Positions 38,021 through 50,147 of a stretch of DNA of 64,000 nt are shown here, one piece after another. Numbering within the stretch: position 1 is the stretch's first letter; each line of letters begins with the position of its first letter. The position numbers and the translations under genes are program-made. Source of the stretch: Piliocolobus tephrosceles (lineage: Eukaryota; Chordata; Mammalia; Primates; Cercopithecidae); contig NC_045437.1 in assembly GCF_002776525.5 (NCBI RefSeq), forward strand, positions 138,855,150-138,919,149. The letters run 5' to 3'. Under the pieces are notes generated by a model. That model saw nothing but the letters and a program-made list of their open reading frames with translations. It did not search any database and was not told the DNA's origin.

Positions 38021-38435
38021 GAATTCTGAGAGTTTCTCCGTTCTTTGTGGTAATAATCAAAATAGAAGAAAAAAATTTTAAGTCTGATGCTTCTCACTCA
38101 AAAATATAATTATTTTCTATATAAATGACAAATGATCCCTATGCTATCAGCTAAATTTTACTTCCACCCTATCCTTCTTCAAAATTCATGAATTTTTTAA
38201 AACCACATGTCCTACAAGCTACCTTAGCATGCACCAAATGGTTTTTCAAAAAGTTTTCTCCTCTCCTACTTCCTTATACCAGCTTCTTGGTATAATGTCA
38301 TTTAAAGGGCCAAATCAGTGTACATCCAATCTTCATAACAAAATTTTAAAATTTAGGAGAACAACTGACATCAAAACATAAGGACAATGAGTAACCCAAG
38401 TGGTTTTTGTTTTGTTTTCTAATTTTTTGTTTTTT

Positions 38436-38709
38436 AGAGACAGCGTCTCACTCTGTCAACCCAGGTTAGAGTGCAGTGGCACGATCATAACTCACTGCAG
38501 CCTCCAACTCCTGGGCTCAAGCAATATCCTGCCTCAGCCTCCTGAGAGACCGAGACTACAGGAATGCGCCACCACGTCTGGCTCACTTTTCAATTATCTG
38601 TAAAGACAGGGTCTTACTGTGTTGCCCAAGCTGGTCTCAAATCCCTGGCCTCAAGCAATCCTCTGGCCTCAGTCTCTCAAAGCACTGGGGTTACAGGCAT
38701 GAGCCACCC
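38436..38709 (-). mobile_element. Alu (antisense, old AluJ type)
   Basis: Both arms present and diverged; it is the only full Alu in the presumed G3BP1 3' UTR. In the G3BP1 transcript it would be in sense orientation. Confidence 0.85.
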
Positions 38710-40289
38710 CAACCCACCCCAAAGTGATTTTAACTTCAGCAATAGTTAAAACTGTTTCTATCCAGGTTAAACAGGATTTAATCTTCCCTCTAATTACTAC
38801 AAAAATATAGGCAACCTTCCCCATAAGTGAGTTCTTGAAAATAAATACTTGGTTCAGTAAATCAATAATTTCTGGTAAACATCCTTAATTCACTTAAAAA
38901 AAAAATCCTAAGACACACTGTATGCACTGTATGCACACTGTAGCTTACAAATCTGGGACACTGGCCACATTTCAAAATACTAAACACATATGAATTTCTG
39001 TAATTGCCCAGGTCACATGATTTATTAAAGAAATAGTTGATCAGATTCCCTATATTATTTTCCTCTTACTTACAGGGCATTAAAATAAGCTACTAGGTTT
39101 AAGTAGAAACTGTGGAGAGAAGATGAATCCAATGTTCTCAAAGTCAGTCACATAAACAGAAACTAAAAACCTAATTCCAAGTCAACGCATATGCATAATC
39201 AAAAACCAAAACTGGTTAAGGGTTTTAGGTAACCTCTACTCATCTTTTTACTCATTCAGGCCTTGATTTGAGACATGAAAGCATGAACAAGGCAGTTTAA
39301 TTTCAGTGTTGTTCTGAGGTGGTATCTATCCACTAGTAAGAATGTAAATATAAACAAGTTTTATTTCACATGTGCCACCATCTCTCCTTTACTATAGTCT
39401 GTTAAGATTTGACAGGCCCACCTATGGTCCCCAGAACCTCAACATTAAACAAATATAAATCCCAAATATAAATCCCCTTAGAACTAGAAATTCTTAGTTA
39501 TCATCTTGTGCCACATGGCCATTACTTGATTAGCAACTTTAACTCAACTCCTCAGCCCACATAAGACATTGCAAAGTTTTTTTGGTACATTAGGCAGTTA
39601 GCTAAAAAAACCTGATATTCAAATAAATGTTGATGTTACTTCTTTTGCAAGTTTAAAAACGGCTCAACTAAAAAGGTCAACAATTATCTTATCTGTATGC
39701 AGTACTGCAAAGATTCCTTTAAGTAGCACAAAAAGAAAACTGCAATATAAAAGACATCTTTACAGATTTGACAAATGTAACCATTTAAAAGAAATGTCAC
39801 TCAGCAAAAACAGTGGTCTACAAATCTAAGCTCTTCAGAAAGGTTACCTATAAGTTCTAAAATGGCTTTCTATAAAGTGCAACATTTTCCATTAAACTGT
39901 TAAATTCTACGAGGGTTTTTCAAACAGAGGGATGAAGAAAAGTATCAGAAGGTGACAGTTTATAAGCACAAACCACAAATTCTATAAACTCACCTGGATT
40001 ATGCTCTAATAAAAATATTGTTATCCACATCCAGATTTGAAGTTTGCACTAAATTATCAAATCAGATGAGAAAAAAACTTAAAAACAAACCACTACTATT
40101 GTGTTACCATATATAATCTGCAAATCAAAAAGACTCACAAAATCCAACTTTAATTATCTTGTTTGCCCTAAAGGAAATTAAGAACTGTAATGTTAACCTT
40201 GTTCTGAATGTATTCCAGACTCAAGTCTCCCTACAGTAGGAAGTTCATTGCGGTCTATGTTACTGAAATGTAATTAGGGGGGCATGATG

Positions 40290-40440
40290 GTTCCAGAGAA
40301 AAATCATCAGTTTGGGAAGCAAATGCGCTCCTTGCTACATGGATGACTTGGAAGCCTGTCATTTAACTGCTCTGATTCAGTTTCTTCCTCATCTATTTTG
40401 CTGAGGACAGTATCACCTAATCCGCAGCACAGATGTGAAA
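40290..40440 (+). mobile_element. MIR-like fragment
   Basis: gtcatttaactgctctgatt and agtttcttcctcatctattt follow the MIR pattern. Confidence 0.5.
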
Positions 40441-40708
40441 ATTAACTTTTCTAACCTAAAGTGCAAATCAGCTAACACTGTGGTAATGACATACTCATCC
40501 AAAGTCAAATTATTATTTTTGGATTATCGATCTCACTGGTCCCTAGCAATATCTGACAAAGTTGAGAACACTGGAATATACAAAGTAAAGCCCAACCTCA
40601 CCACTAACACAAAAATACAGTTTAAGGCCCAAGATCTCTAATTATAAATCAACAGGTCTTAAAAAACTAAGACCCACTGAACCAAACAAATCTTATCTAG
40701 CTAAAATA

Positions 40709-40850
40709 CTCATGAGGCCAGGTGCAATGGTGCACACCCGTAGTTCCGGCTACTTGGAAGGCAGGAAGACTGACGAGGGCAGGAGCTTGAGACCAGCCTG
40801 ACAACATAGCTCAAGACCGTGCCTCTATAAAAATAAAAATTAAAAAGCAA
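40709..40850 (+). mobile_element. Alu monomer (FLAM-like)
   Basis: ggccaggtgcaatggtgcac to an aaaataaaaatt tail; one arm. Confidence 0.7.
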
Positions 40851-42989
40851 AAACCTCATGGGTCAAGAGTTCTAGGTTCAGTAGCTAATAACTATACATT
40901 GGGCCATTCCTATGGATGAAAATTTTCATTTTAAAATCTGAAAATGTTCAATGTGATGAGCTCCTACTGCTGCCACCTATAGAAAATGTTGCCCTAACAT
41001 AATCATTTTCCAGCAGTGGAAATGTATACATCTCTAAGCTCTCATGTTTACTCTACATGCAATAATGTACATCATTGTACGAGAATTCTCAACAGTGCTG
41101 ATCATGCTAATCCTATTTCTTAGGTCCAATACCATCATTCAAAACCTCACAATCATCCCAACTCTGATGACTTAAAGTACTGGAGAAGCCTTGTATTTTC
41201 TGAGATTGTGCAGTAATTCCCTGCAACAAATTGCAAGCAGCATCAGCATGTATTGCTACCACCTCTCCACATTTACACACACATACACAACACACACATA
41301 CATTTGGTACAGACAATAAAAAGTGAAATTACTAATTCCTTAGACGTTACTGTAATTCTTGAAACAGATTTCTATTTCCTAGTTTGTTATTTATCTGAGG
41401 CTGAGTTTCAAAAGAATGAGTCTTCATTCCAGTTCTTCTAATCCCACAGCTCCACCCATCCACAGGAATAGGGACTATCAGTATTCTCAGTGGGGTTGCT
41501 TCATTTTTACACATTTGGTATCCTTAGACCCCACCCAATAAATGCCAGATGCATGTCTCTCCAACAAACCTTCCCAATTTCACACATTTCTAAAGGTCCT
41601 CTAGGATGTGATAACGCCAAGCTGAGGACTGCTGCATCTAGTTAATGCCGTTAAGTCTCCAAATAGGAAGAACTCCTGTTTTGAAATGTGTAATTTAATA
41701 TTCACCTGTGAAGGATAATTTCTAGGCTATCCATAATTTATTACCTTGAAGTTACCACAAAGTAATTTTTTTTTTCAAAGTAACTCAAACTAAACTTTTC
41801 TTTCCACCCACCATACGCTTAATATAAGCTACACAAGTATAAGTTGTATTTCTTCCTGTTATCACTGATCTGGGCCAAAAGTGGTTACCAAAGTTACTTA
41901 AACTAACCCTACAAAAAACCCATGTGATTCAGTTACATTAAGTTTATGTAAAGGAGATGCTGCCAATTTTCAAATATTTGAGGAACCGGAACCAAACTGG
42001 TAATACCAACTTCACTGTGGCCTTAACCATCACAGCAAACCTAGTTTCTCAGTAACACAAACCAAACATTCCTATGCTATCTTCAAACGACAGTCCTAAA
42101 GATGAATACTGTTAAGAAAATAAATACGCTGAATTTTACAACCTGGTTGCCCTTCCATTAGTAATGATAAATAATCACACAAAATTTGTTTCACACGTGT
42201 AAACAAAACCTTCACCCATCTCACACACAGCACTCAACAAATAACACATATGTGAAACGAGTATTAGTCTATATTGCCAGATTAAATTTTCTTCCAGAAA
42301 TATTTTAATAAAAATTGGCCATTTCCAAGTAACACCCACTGCATGCCAATCAATAAAAGAGAACCATAACAAAATAGAAAATTTACCATATGGCTATGAT
42401 TTTAAGAAAAAAATGCGGACACAAGCACATGAGCAAAGTCCAATATTAAAGTAACATTCCTTCTTACGGGCTATGATTAGGAATCTGATTAGATACCAGA
42501 ATAAAAACACAAATGCTGAACTATTTAGGTCAAAGAACCTCTATAGAAGCATCTGTCTTCGAAGGCATTCCAGTTTGAGACTCAATTTTAGAATAAGGCA
42601 TAACAAACACGTTAACAAAAGACATACACAAAGTGATGAGAGGGATTCTGCAATTCCCCACATACTCTGGACCTAATAAAACAAATCTAGATTTTTTTTT
42701 AATTATTTTTGTTTAAACAATTGCCAAGACTGAAATCAAAGATAAATAGAAGGCACAACAGTTTTGCTCTGGTTGTTATCTGAGTTTTGGGAATTTTTTT
42801 GCTTTCTGTTTTTTTACAAATACAAATTAAACATGAAAAAACTACTTTAAAAAACAACAGTTCAAGAAAAGCCTATCAGTTGCATTCTAGACATTTAAAA
42901 CCTATTATCACAATTTAAATTTCAATGGTAAAAACAGTAGGTTTTAGAATTGTTTTGTGATCCTTTATCAAAAGAAAATTTCTATTCCT

Positions 42990-42995
42990 TTTATT
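42990..42995 (-). terminator. G3BP1: Candidate proximal poly(A) signal of G3BP1
   Basis: AATAAA on the minus strand, about 560 bases downstream of the G3BP1 stop. It is the first canonical hexamer I noticed after the stop. Confidence 0.45.
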
Positions 42996-43556
42996 CAGTT
43001 TTTAAACATACCAGTGAGAATCAAAATTGTCAAATTTTTCAATGGCAATTTCTCCATACTAGAAGGTAGTCATGACTCTCAAAGAAGAAACAATTTGGGT
43101 TTTTCCTGCCTTCAAAATATTATCAAATCCTGTATTTCTTACAGGCTTTTGAAACATGTAGAAAATAAGAAATATTCCAATGAATGAAACATACCAAATG
43201 TCAGTAATACACAAGACATTCCTTTGGGGAAATGGCTGTTAAAAAAAAAAATCCAGTCTGTATATGCAAAGTAAGCAAGGAAATTCAGTCTTTTTTTTTT
43301 TCTTTCTTCTTCTTTAAAAGTCCATTATTCCTAAAATACCATTCCACAAAATTGGAAGTGAAAGACTAAAGCTCAGGAAAGGGAAGAGAGGGAGAGGGAG
43401 CACACACCATTAACACACAAAAAAAGTAAAATTATACAAACTTAAGCAGTTTATAACAGACTGGGGTCATACTCCAAGATACCAAAGGCTGGTCGAAGAA
43501 ATTCACCATTCTGCTGGAACTAGGGTTTGTATGGCTGCGTGAAGATCCATGAAGAT

Positions 43557-43763
43557 TCACTGCCGTGGCGCAAGCCCCCTTCCCACTCCAAATCCTGGTT
43601 TCTGCACCATGCCTCCACGGGGAGGGCCTCTCATTCCACCACCCAGCCCACCTCGAGGGCCTCCAGGTCCCCGAAGGCGATTATCTCGTCGGTCGCCTTC
43701 CCTGGCAGCTCGAGTCTTCTTCTCTTCGACATTCAGACGGACCTCACCTCTGAACATGATGGG
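43557..43763 (-). CDS. G3BP1: G3BP1 last coding exon: end of RRM and RGG domain, stop
   Basis: The exon starts after acceptor cttacag with PIMFRGEVRLNVEEKK, the last RRM strand, then a basic stretch and the glycine/arginine RGG domain (about residues 429-461) with RGPGGPRGG, MRGPPRGG and VGRG blocks, and ends APRQ then TGA at 43559-43557. The RGG part binds RNA and drives stress-granule condensation; Arg435, Arg447 and Arg460 match known arginine-methylation positions. Joined in phase, the eleven coding exons give 466 codons, the usual G3BP1 length, with no disruption. Confidence 0.97.
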   Translation of the reverse strand, partial: PIMFRGEVRLNVEEKKTRAAREGDRRDNRLRGPGGPRGGLGGGMRGPPRGGMVQKPGFGVGRGLAPRQ

Positions 43764-43845
43764 CTGTAAGAATCAAGGTGACCAGACTTAGAATAGTGAT
43801 GAGCTATCACTATCAAAGAAAGCTATAATAATGAACCAGCAGAGG

Positions 43846-44136
43846 CTGGGCAATGGCTCACACCTGTAATCCCAGCACTCTGGGAGGCTGAGTCAGGTGG
43901 ATCACGAGGTCAGGAGTTCAAGACCAGCCTGACCAACATGGTGAAACACCATCTCTACTACAAAAATACAAAAATTAGCCAGGCATGATGGCACATGCCT
44001 GTAGTCCCAGCTACTCAGGAGGCTGAGGCAGGAGAATCACTTGAATCTGGGAGGCAGAGGTTGCAGTGAGCCAAGATCGCATCATTGCACTCCAGTCTGG
44101 GAAACAGAGCGAGACACTGTTTCAGAAAGAAAAAAG
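43846..44136 (+). mobile_element. Alu (sense), first of an inverted pair
   Basis: Full-length AluS-like in G3BP1 intron 11; antisense to the gene. Confidence 0.9.
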
Positions 44137-44179
44137 AACCAGCAGATTATAAATCAGCTAAATTCTCACAGTTCAGTTT

Positions 44180-44458
44180 TTTGTTTGTTTTTTTAATGCG
44201 ACACAGTTTCACTTGTCACCCAGACTGGAGTGCAATGGCGTGATCTTGGCTCACCGCAACTTCTGCCTCCCGGGTTCAAGCGATTTTCCCTGCCCCTGCC
44301 TCCAGAGTAGCTGGAATTAGAGGCGCCCGCCACCACACCTGGCTAATTTTTGTATTTTTAGTAGAGACAGGGCTTTGCCATGTTGGCTAGGCTGGTCTCA
44401 AACTCCTGACCTCAAGTGATCCGCCCACCTCAGCCTCCCAAAGTGCTTGGATTACAAC
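44180..44458 (-). mobile_element. Alu (antisense), second of an inverted pair
   Basis: Full-length, about 43 bases from the previous Alu and opposite in direction. Confidence 0.9.
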
Positions 44459-44929
44459 AGTTCAGTTTTTAACTGAGAACATACAATTTACCATTAACAA
44501 ATACATGGAAAGGTGATTAGGTAGGCAGGCCAGTTTTAAAAAGCCATTTTAAATAGCACAGCAGCACAAGTTAACTCTCATCGTACTTATTTTTTTCTCA
44601 TATAATTATGTAAATTGAATAAAGAATTGCCACCTTCCCCATAGATTTGGAGGCTTAGAATAAAACCTCATCATCGCCAATGTGAAAAGATGGTACTGTA
44701 CATATTTATGCAAAGTACATATATATTTAAAATAAAAACTTCATTAATCTGACATAAACTTTAACTTGTTCTTCACCTCCTGAGAAGTTTGGATAGTCTT
44801 GGGCTTCGTTTCCTAACAGAGCCAAAGTTACCAAATATTTTAATATATTCAATTATGCTCTTCACCAGCAATATAATTTTCTAATTTCTTAAAATGAGCA
44901 TCTAACAGTACTATGTGTCAGGGAAGTGT

Positions 44930-45130
44930 TCTATTCAAATTTACTAACTCACTTAACCTTTATAACAACCCTCTGAAGGTAGATACGTACTCTAAGGACT
45001 AGCAAACTAAGGACTGGGGAGGTTAAGTAACTTGTCCCATGGGTCACAACACTAATGAGTGATGAAAGGAGAATGTAAACCAAGGCCTCCAAACTGGGAA
45101 AAATAAGCTTTGAACCGCTAAGCTACACTA
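44930..45130 (+). mobile_element. MIR element
   Basis: tttactaactcacttaacc, ctctgaaggtagatac and ggttaagtaacttgtccca form an extensive MIR. Orientation tentative. Confidence 0.65.
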
Positions 45131-45473
45131 CAGTATGTCATACACCAGGGCAGTCAGTCTTACATAAGCTATTTCTGCTCACACAAAAAATTACTGAAGG
45201 AAGCATAGCAGACTTCTATCAATACCATGAAATGAAGGGTGGCCACTAGGCCTAATAACGTGCTGAATGACGGATTTATCTACAAAGCCTACTGGACATT
45301 TCTGGGTTCTTCAGTGGCTTTGGTGAGATGAACCACTGTTCTCTCATTTCTCAAACAGTATTTTGCAGGAGATGCTTCACAAAAATATGTGGTAAAGTAA
45401 TTTGAAAGATAATGTGTACGTGCATACTCAGGTTGACATAATGTTATGACCACAACATTAAACTATGCAGTAT

Positions 45474-45772
45474 GGCCAGGTGCACTGGCTCACACCTATA
45501 ATCCCAGCACTTTCGGAGGCCAAGGTCAGTGGATCACCTGAGGTCAGGAGTTCGAGACCAGCCTGGCCAACATGGGGAAACCCCATGTCTACTAAAAATA
45601 CAAAAAAATCAGCTGGCACGGTGAGGGGCACCTGTAATCCCAGCTATTCAGGAGGCTGAGGCAGGAGAACTGCTTGAACCCGGGAGGTGGAGGTTGCAGT
45701 GAGCCGAGATCACACCACTGTACCCCAGCCTGGGCAGCAGAGTGAGACTGTCTCAAACAAAAAAAAAAAAAA
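45474..45772 (+). mobile_element. Alu (sense)
   Basis: Full-length Alu with A tail in intron 11; flanked by gcagtatg / gcagtatg. Confidence 0.9.
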
Positions 45773-45861
45773 CCTTGCAGTATGCCCATTAGCATTCTGG
45801 AAAATATCACTGATCTGCAATATTTCTATTACATGGTTTAAAGTACACAATTTTAATCCAC

Positions 45862-46068
45862 AGGGACAGAAAGCGGATTAGTGGCTGCAAGGGGCTGGGG
45901 AGACAGGTACAAGGAATGACTGTTTAGTGAGTAAAGAGCTTATGGCTATTAGTAAAAAACTTTTGGAATTAAAGGTAATGGTTGCACAATATGTGTTCTA
46001 AATGCAATTAAGTTGTACGTTTTTAAATGGTTAATAGTGTTATGTAAATTTCACCTCAATAAAAAAGT
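45862..46068 (+). mobile_element. L1M 3' end (sense)
   Basis: gcggattagtggctgcaagg, atggttgcacaatatgtg, terminal ttcacctcaataaaaa. Confidence 0.75.
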
Positions 46069-46700
46069 ATAGCTTAGTAAATTAATATTATTTATACCCT
46101 TGTTCTTCTCGGCTACAACAAAAAGCAGTTTTTTGCTAGGGGAGGGGAAGCTTTCTTTGGGGCTACGACAGTAAGATTTACATTCTACAAATTCTAATAT
46201 TAGAATTTACAGGGTTAAGAGTGCTGTTACTAAGGGTGGTTCCAAGTAGTCTGACTATATAATTTATCTTCCAAACCCAATTTATTGACTTATAGGAGAA
46301 GTTCTTAATAGTTATTCTCTACAAAACAGCAGTACACCAAAACTGCCCTGGGCAAACTGGCTCTTATCTAATAGTTAAAAGTAGGTTTGTATTTCAACTC
46401 CTGTGCACCAAAAGCCAACACCAAGGAAAGGTAGTTACATAAATCTCAGTGCACTGATAACTATTCATTTTCTCATTCTCATAATTCATGTTTTCAAAAA
46501 CTAAGTTATTTAAACATAAGTTTCGTTTTTCTAAACCCCCAGGCAGGTCTTTTAACAACGGTTGAAAATAATGGAATAAATTACCTGAATATGTTGGAAT
46601 AAACTGCACTTTACATAAAGACCCAGCTATAAAGATAAATATATTCTAAAGAACCAAAACCCTTTTAAAAAAAAAAAAATCAAGATGAAAAGCTGCTTAC

Positions 46701-46810
46701 CCTGTTGCTAAGGACCTTCTGAACAGGCTCAGAATCATCAAACACAACAAAACCAAAATTGGGTAATTTCCCACCACTGTTAATGCGCAACTCCACCACG
46801 TTCCCATAAT
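46701..46810 (-). CDS. G3BP1: G3BP1 coding exon: RRM second half, residues 362-398
   Basis: The 110-base exon carries the beta-2/beta-3 part of the RRM, with the RNP1-type motif NFGFVVF at about residues 379-385 and Lys376, a reported acetylation site. The acceptor is ttgcag and the donor gtaag. The split codon 362 reads AAT (Asn); from memory human G3BP1 has Ser and mouse has Asn here, so this looks like normal variation and not an error. Confidence 0.95.
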
Positions 46811-47231
46811 CTGCAAGTGAAACAGATTCTCAGATAACTACTTAGACCATTCCCTTTAAACATTCCATGTACACAGTCCAATACAGTAGCCACTGGATGC
46901 ATGTGACTACTGAGCACTTGAACTATAAATATAGCTGGTCTGAATTGAGATGTGCCTCTCATAAGTGTAAAATTATGGGAGGCACATTTGGATTTCAAAG
47001 ATTTATTATGAAAAGTGTAAAATATCTCTCACAATATTCTTACATGTTGAAATGACAATGCCTTAAGAGTTAAATGTTATTAAAATTATCCAGTTTCTTT
47101 TCACTTTTTTTTTTTTTTTTTTACCATGACTACTAGAAAATTTATAATTACGCATGTGGCTCATTTTCTATTTCTACTGTACAGTGCTAGAGACACTAGA
47201 TGAATTTAGTGTTCAAAACTCAATAACCTAC

Positions 47232-47360
47232 TTTGAAAGAAATCTTTAAGCTCTGATTTGTCCACTTCATGAGGCAGGTTGCCAATGAAGAGTTGGTGAC
47301 TGTCAGGGTGTCTCACCATTCTTCGGGGTTCAATGTCACCTTGCTCACCAGCCTCACGGA
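47232..47360 (-). CDS. G3BP1: G3BP1 coding exon: RRM first half, residues 319-362
   Basis: The 129-base exon encodes REAGEQGDIEPRR and then the start of the RNA recognition motif. The RNP2-type hexamer LFIGNL is at about residues 342-347, followed by the first alpha helix (EVDKSELKDFFQ). The donor gtagg is weaker than the gtaag donors of most other exons. The last base supplies the first position of codon 362. Confidence 0.95.
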
Positions 47361-47577
47361 CTTAAAAGGAGACAAAAACATCAATGAAAGGCAAGAGAAA
47401 GAAGACATCTTTCAGTGACTGCTCACATTCAATAGTTTTCCCTCTACCCTAAAAACAGGCAATTCCATCAACCCTACAATATTTTTATTTTAAAGTATAT
47501 AAATATCAACTGCCCTCCCAAAATAAGCTCTCCCCTCAAAATCCCCCAAATGAGAAATCGCCCTTCTGAGCTCTTAC

Positions 47578-47689
47578 TTGGTCTGGGTCCCCTTTGGGGA
47601 GGAATATTTATTCGCTGTTCTCGCACTCTTTGATCCCTTTGAGGTCTCTGTGGTGGAATCTGAGATTCAGGCTTAGACTCTGGACGGGG
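47578..47689 (-). CDS. G3BP1: G3BP1 coding exon: basic/proline linker, residues 282-319
   Basis: The 112-base exon encodes PRPESKPESQIPPQRPQRDQ and on to RGPRP, a Pro/Arg/Gln-rich part of IDR2 before the RRM. The acceptor is ttttcag and the donor gtaag. One base of Ile319 is left for the next exon. Confidence 0.95.
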
Positions 47690-47875
47690 CTGAAAAATTT
47701 TAAGTTAACTTTTGTGTTAAAACAAAGCAGGCTTATCCTCTTAATGAAATTTCTTAGCTAACAAGTTTTAAACTAGAAAATGGACAATTCCCTTACAAGA
47801 AAAATCATTAAAAACCACCTTATACCCTTTTCTTCTGTCCTATGTATCAGTTTTGTTTCTACATTGATTTGGGGT

Positions 47876-48177
47876 TTCTTTTTTTTTCTTTGAGCCAGAT
47901 TCTCACTGTGTCGCCCATGATGCGACACAGTGAGCACAATCGTGACACACCGCAGCCTCAACCTCCTGGATTCAAGCAATCCTCCCACCTCAGCTTCCTA
48001 ATTAACTAGGACTACAGATGCATGCCACAAGGCCCGGCTAATTTCTTATTTTTTTGTAGAGACAGAGTCTCACTATGTTGCCTGAATTGGTTTCAAACTC
48101 CTAGGCTCCAGTGATCAGCTGGCTTCAGCCTCCTAAAGTGCTGGGATTGCAGGCATGAGCCACACTGCACCTGACCA
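47876..48177 (-). mobile_element. Alu (antisense, AluJ) with internal palindromic rewrite
   Basis: Old Alu whose left-arm promoter segment has been replaced by the inverted copy of the bases just before it (47903-47933). Confidence 0.85.
47903..47933. repeat. Perfect 12-bp hairpin inside the Alu
   Basis: tcactgtgtcgc - ccatgat - gcgacacagtga. The usual Alu text at this place (caggctggagtgcagtgg) is absent. Confidence 0.95.
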
Positions 48178-48264
48178 GTTTTCACATTCTCTAAACCTCT
48201 GTTGAATCAAATTACCAAAATATAAGTACACTTGCCTAATATACAAGTTTTATTAAGACCTTAC

Positions 48265-48366
48265 CTGTGAAGCTGGTACTTTAACAACATGAGGTGGTAT
48301 CCCAGTAACTGGAACAGCTCCACTGGGTGGAAGGTTCTTACTGGTCACAGATGCCCAAGAAAACGT
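48265..48366 (-). CDS. G3BP1: G3BP1 coding exon: central linker, residues 248-281
   Basis: The 102-base phase-0 exon encodes TFSWASVTSKN to VPASQ, a Ser/Pro-rich disordered linker (IDR2) between the acidic region and the RNA-binding domain. It lies between acceptor cccttag and donor gtaag. Phase 0 on both sides means it could be skipped without a frameshift; I see no evidence that it is. Confidence 0.95.
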
Positions 48367-48607
48367 CTAAGGGAGCAATACCAACATTACATAATTATAC
48401 CATGTATCAAAACAATATAAAAGCTACTAACTCTTGATTGCCTGTACACAACAAATGGTAACACATTCTCACAGGCAGGATGGAGTTTATACATATATTA
48501 AGATTCTTCTCTTTCAGCTATTCAAAATTTAGTACTGAAATTCCTTGGGACTGATGATCAAGTACCAGGCAAATCTGAGAGGCTTAGGTTCAAGAAACTA
48601 CTCACTT

Positions 48608-48897
48608 TTTTTTTTTTTTTGAGACAGAATCTAGCTGTTGCCCAGGCTGGAATGCAATGGCATGTACACAGCTCGCTGCAGCCTCCATCTCCTGCGCTCA
48701 AGTGATCCTCCCACCTGTTTCCCAAGCAGCTGAAACTACAGGCATGTGCCACCATATCCAGCTATTTTTTCTTTTTAGCAGAGATGAAGTCTCACTATAT
48801 TGACCAGGCTGGTCTTTAACTCCCGAACTCGAGCAATCCTCCTGCCCTCTGCCTCACCAAGTGCTGGGATTAAGTGCGTGAGCCACAACGCCTGGCC
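48608..48897 (-). mobile_element. Alu (antisense, old)
   Basis: Both arms, T run at start, in G3BP1 intron 7. Confidence 0.85.
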
Positions 48898-49212
48898 CAA
48901 GGAAAGCTACTTCCATTCAAATTTGTGAGTCAAACAAAATTCCCTCTCCTCTAAAATCAGCTCAGCTCTTCCTGCTGTGATTCCATCCAATCCATGATAG
49001 AAACATCGACTCAATTACATCAACTGTAGAATCATCATCAACACCTTTCTCACACATTTAAAAATTGTCACAACCTGTTATTCTACCTAATTATTTCTTT
49101 TCCATTTCCACTGCCACAACTCTAATTCAAGCCATCATTCTCTCTCAACTAGGTTTACTATATTAACCAACTAAGTGGTCATCTGGTCCAGTCAAACTAC
49201 TTTTCCACTTGC

Positions 49213-49383
49213 TTCTTACTGTTTTCTTATTGTGACAAGGTCTTACTCTGTCTCCCAAGCTGGAATGCAGTGACATAATCATAGCTCACTGCAGCCTTGA
49301 CTTCCCAGGCTAAGCAATCCTCCTACCTCAGCCTCCCAAGCAGCTGGGACCACACATAGGCATCACCATGCACAGCTAATTTT
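49213..49383 (-). mobile_element. Partial Alu (antisense)
   Basis: One arm plus a little more, diverged; ends in the gcatgcaaag-like linker near ttttttgcac. Confidence 0.75.
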
Positions 49384-49434
49384 TTGCACTTGCAAGCTAA
49401 AGTCATTTCAACATTGCTCTTTCCTACTCACCTA

Positions 49435-49545
49435 TTAGCTGCCAGAGAGCAAGAACCCCTATCTGTTTTGCCAATACCTATACTTTGAACAATGCCTAAC
49501 ACACAGCAGGAATTTGAATTAATTGTTGAACAAACAAATGACATA
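49435..49545 (+). mobile_element. L2 3'-end fragment
   Basis: agagagcaagaacccctatc, acaatgcctaacacacagca, ttgttgaacaaac. Confidence 0.6.
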
Positions 49546-50147
49546 ACCCTGAGCCTGTAAATACAGCACTAAAAATTATATTCCTTCCCAGAGTGCTAAA
49601 TGTAAAGGTTTCATGAGTTCAGTTAACACCACCCTAATAAGACTAAGGAGGACAAACTGAAAACTTCCAAAATCAGGTATGCCAACTAGAAAAGAAATTT
49701 TACTTTAGCAGTTCATTTCTACTTCCACTATAAAGTTATCTTCAAAAAAATTTCATAGAAAAAGTACATTCTGCCATGTTGTTTTTCTTAAAAAGATGTT
49801 ATGCACTTGTAGTAACAAGCATGTAATAATTCATAGTGTAAAAGACTAAATATTAAAAAGATAAGGAATCACTGACATGGTGCTACAGTGGCACCTAAAA
49901 TTTCTAGTCTAACAGGCATTCAAGTTACCTAGGGGAAGGGAGTGGTTTATTTTGATGAAATAAACTAATACACATCTTACCTCTCTCTTATCAAAGGCAT
50001 GGCTCAGTATCTAAGAAATTTCCCTGAAATGAACCACCAATATGAAAATGTATCTACAAAAGTCAACCAAACAGCAATACAGAACAGAGATTTTTCTTTT
50101 TTAAAAAATAACTAGAAATAGAATAAAAATGAAGACATGTTTCATAC

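Larger units (their letters stand above)
34905..43556 (-). other. G3BP1: Probable long 3' UTR of G3BP1
   Basis: About 8.6 kb follow the stop with only one full Alu (38436-38709), one Alu monomer (40709-40850) and old L2/MIR scraps, whereas both flanks are repeat-rich. On the minus strand AATAAA occurs at 42990-42995, about 560 bases after the stop (a plausible proximal site), and elsewhere including 34917-34922, where it is followed by a T-rich, GT-containing stretch and could be a distal end. Low transposon density and AU-richness fit a transcribed UTR. This is inference; transcript data are needed. Confidence 0.5.

Noticed and set aside
43527..43791. Open frames of 62-80 codons on the + strand over the last G3BP1 exon
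   Set aside because: Shadows of the GC-rich RGG-coding exon on the other strand.
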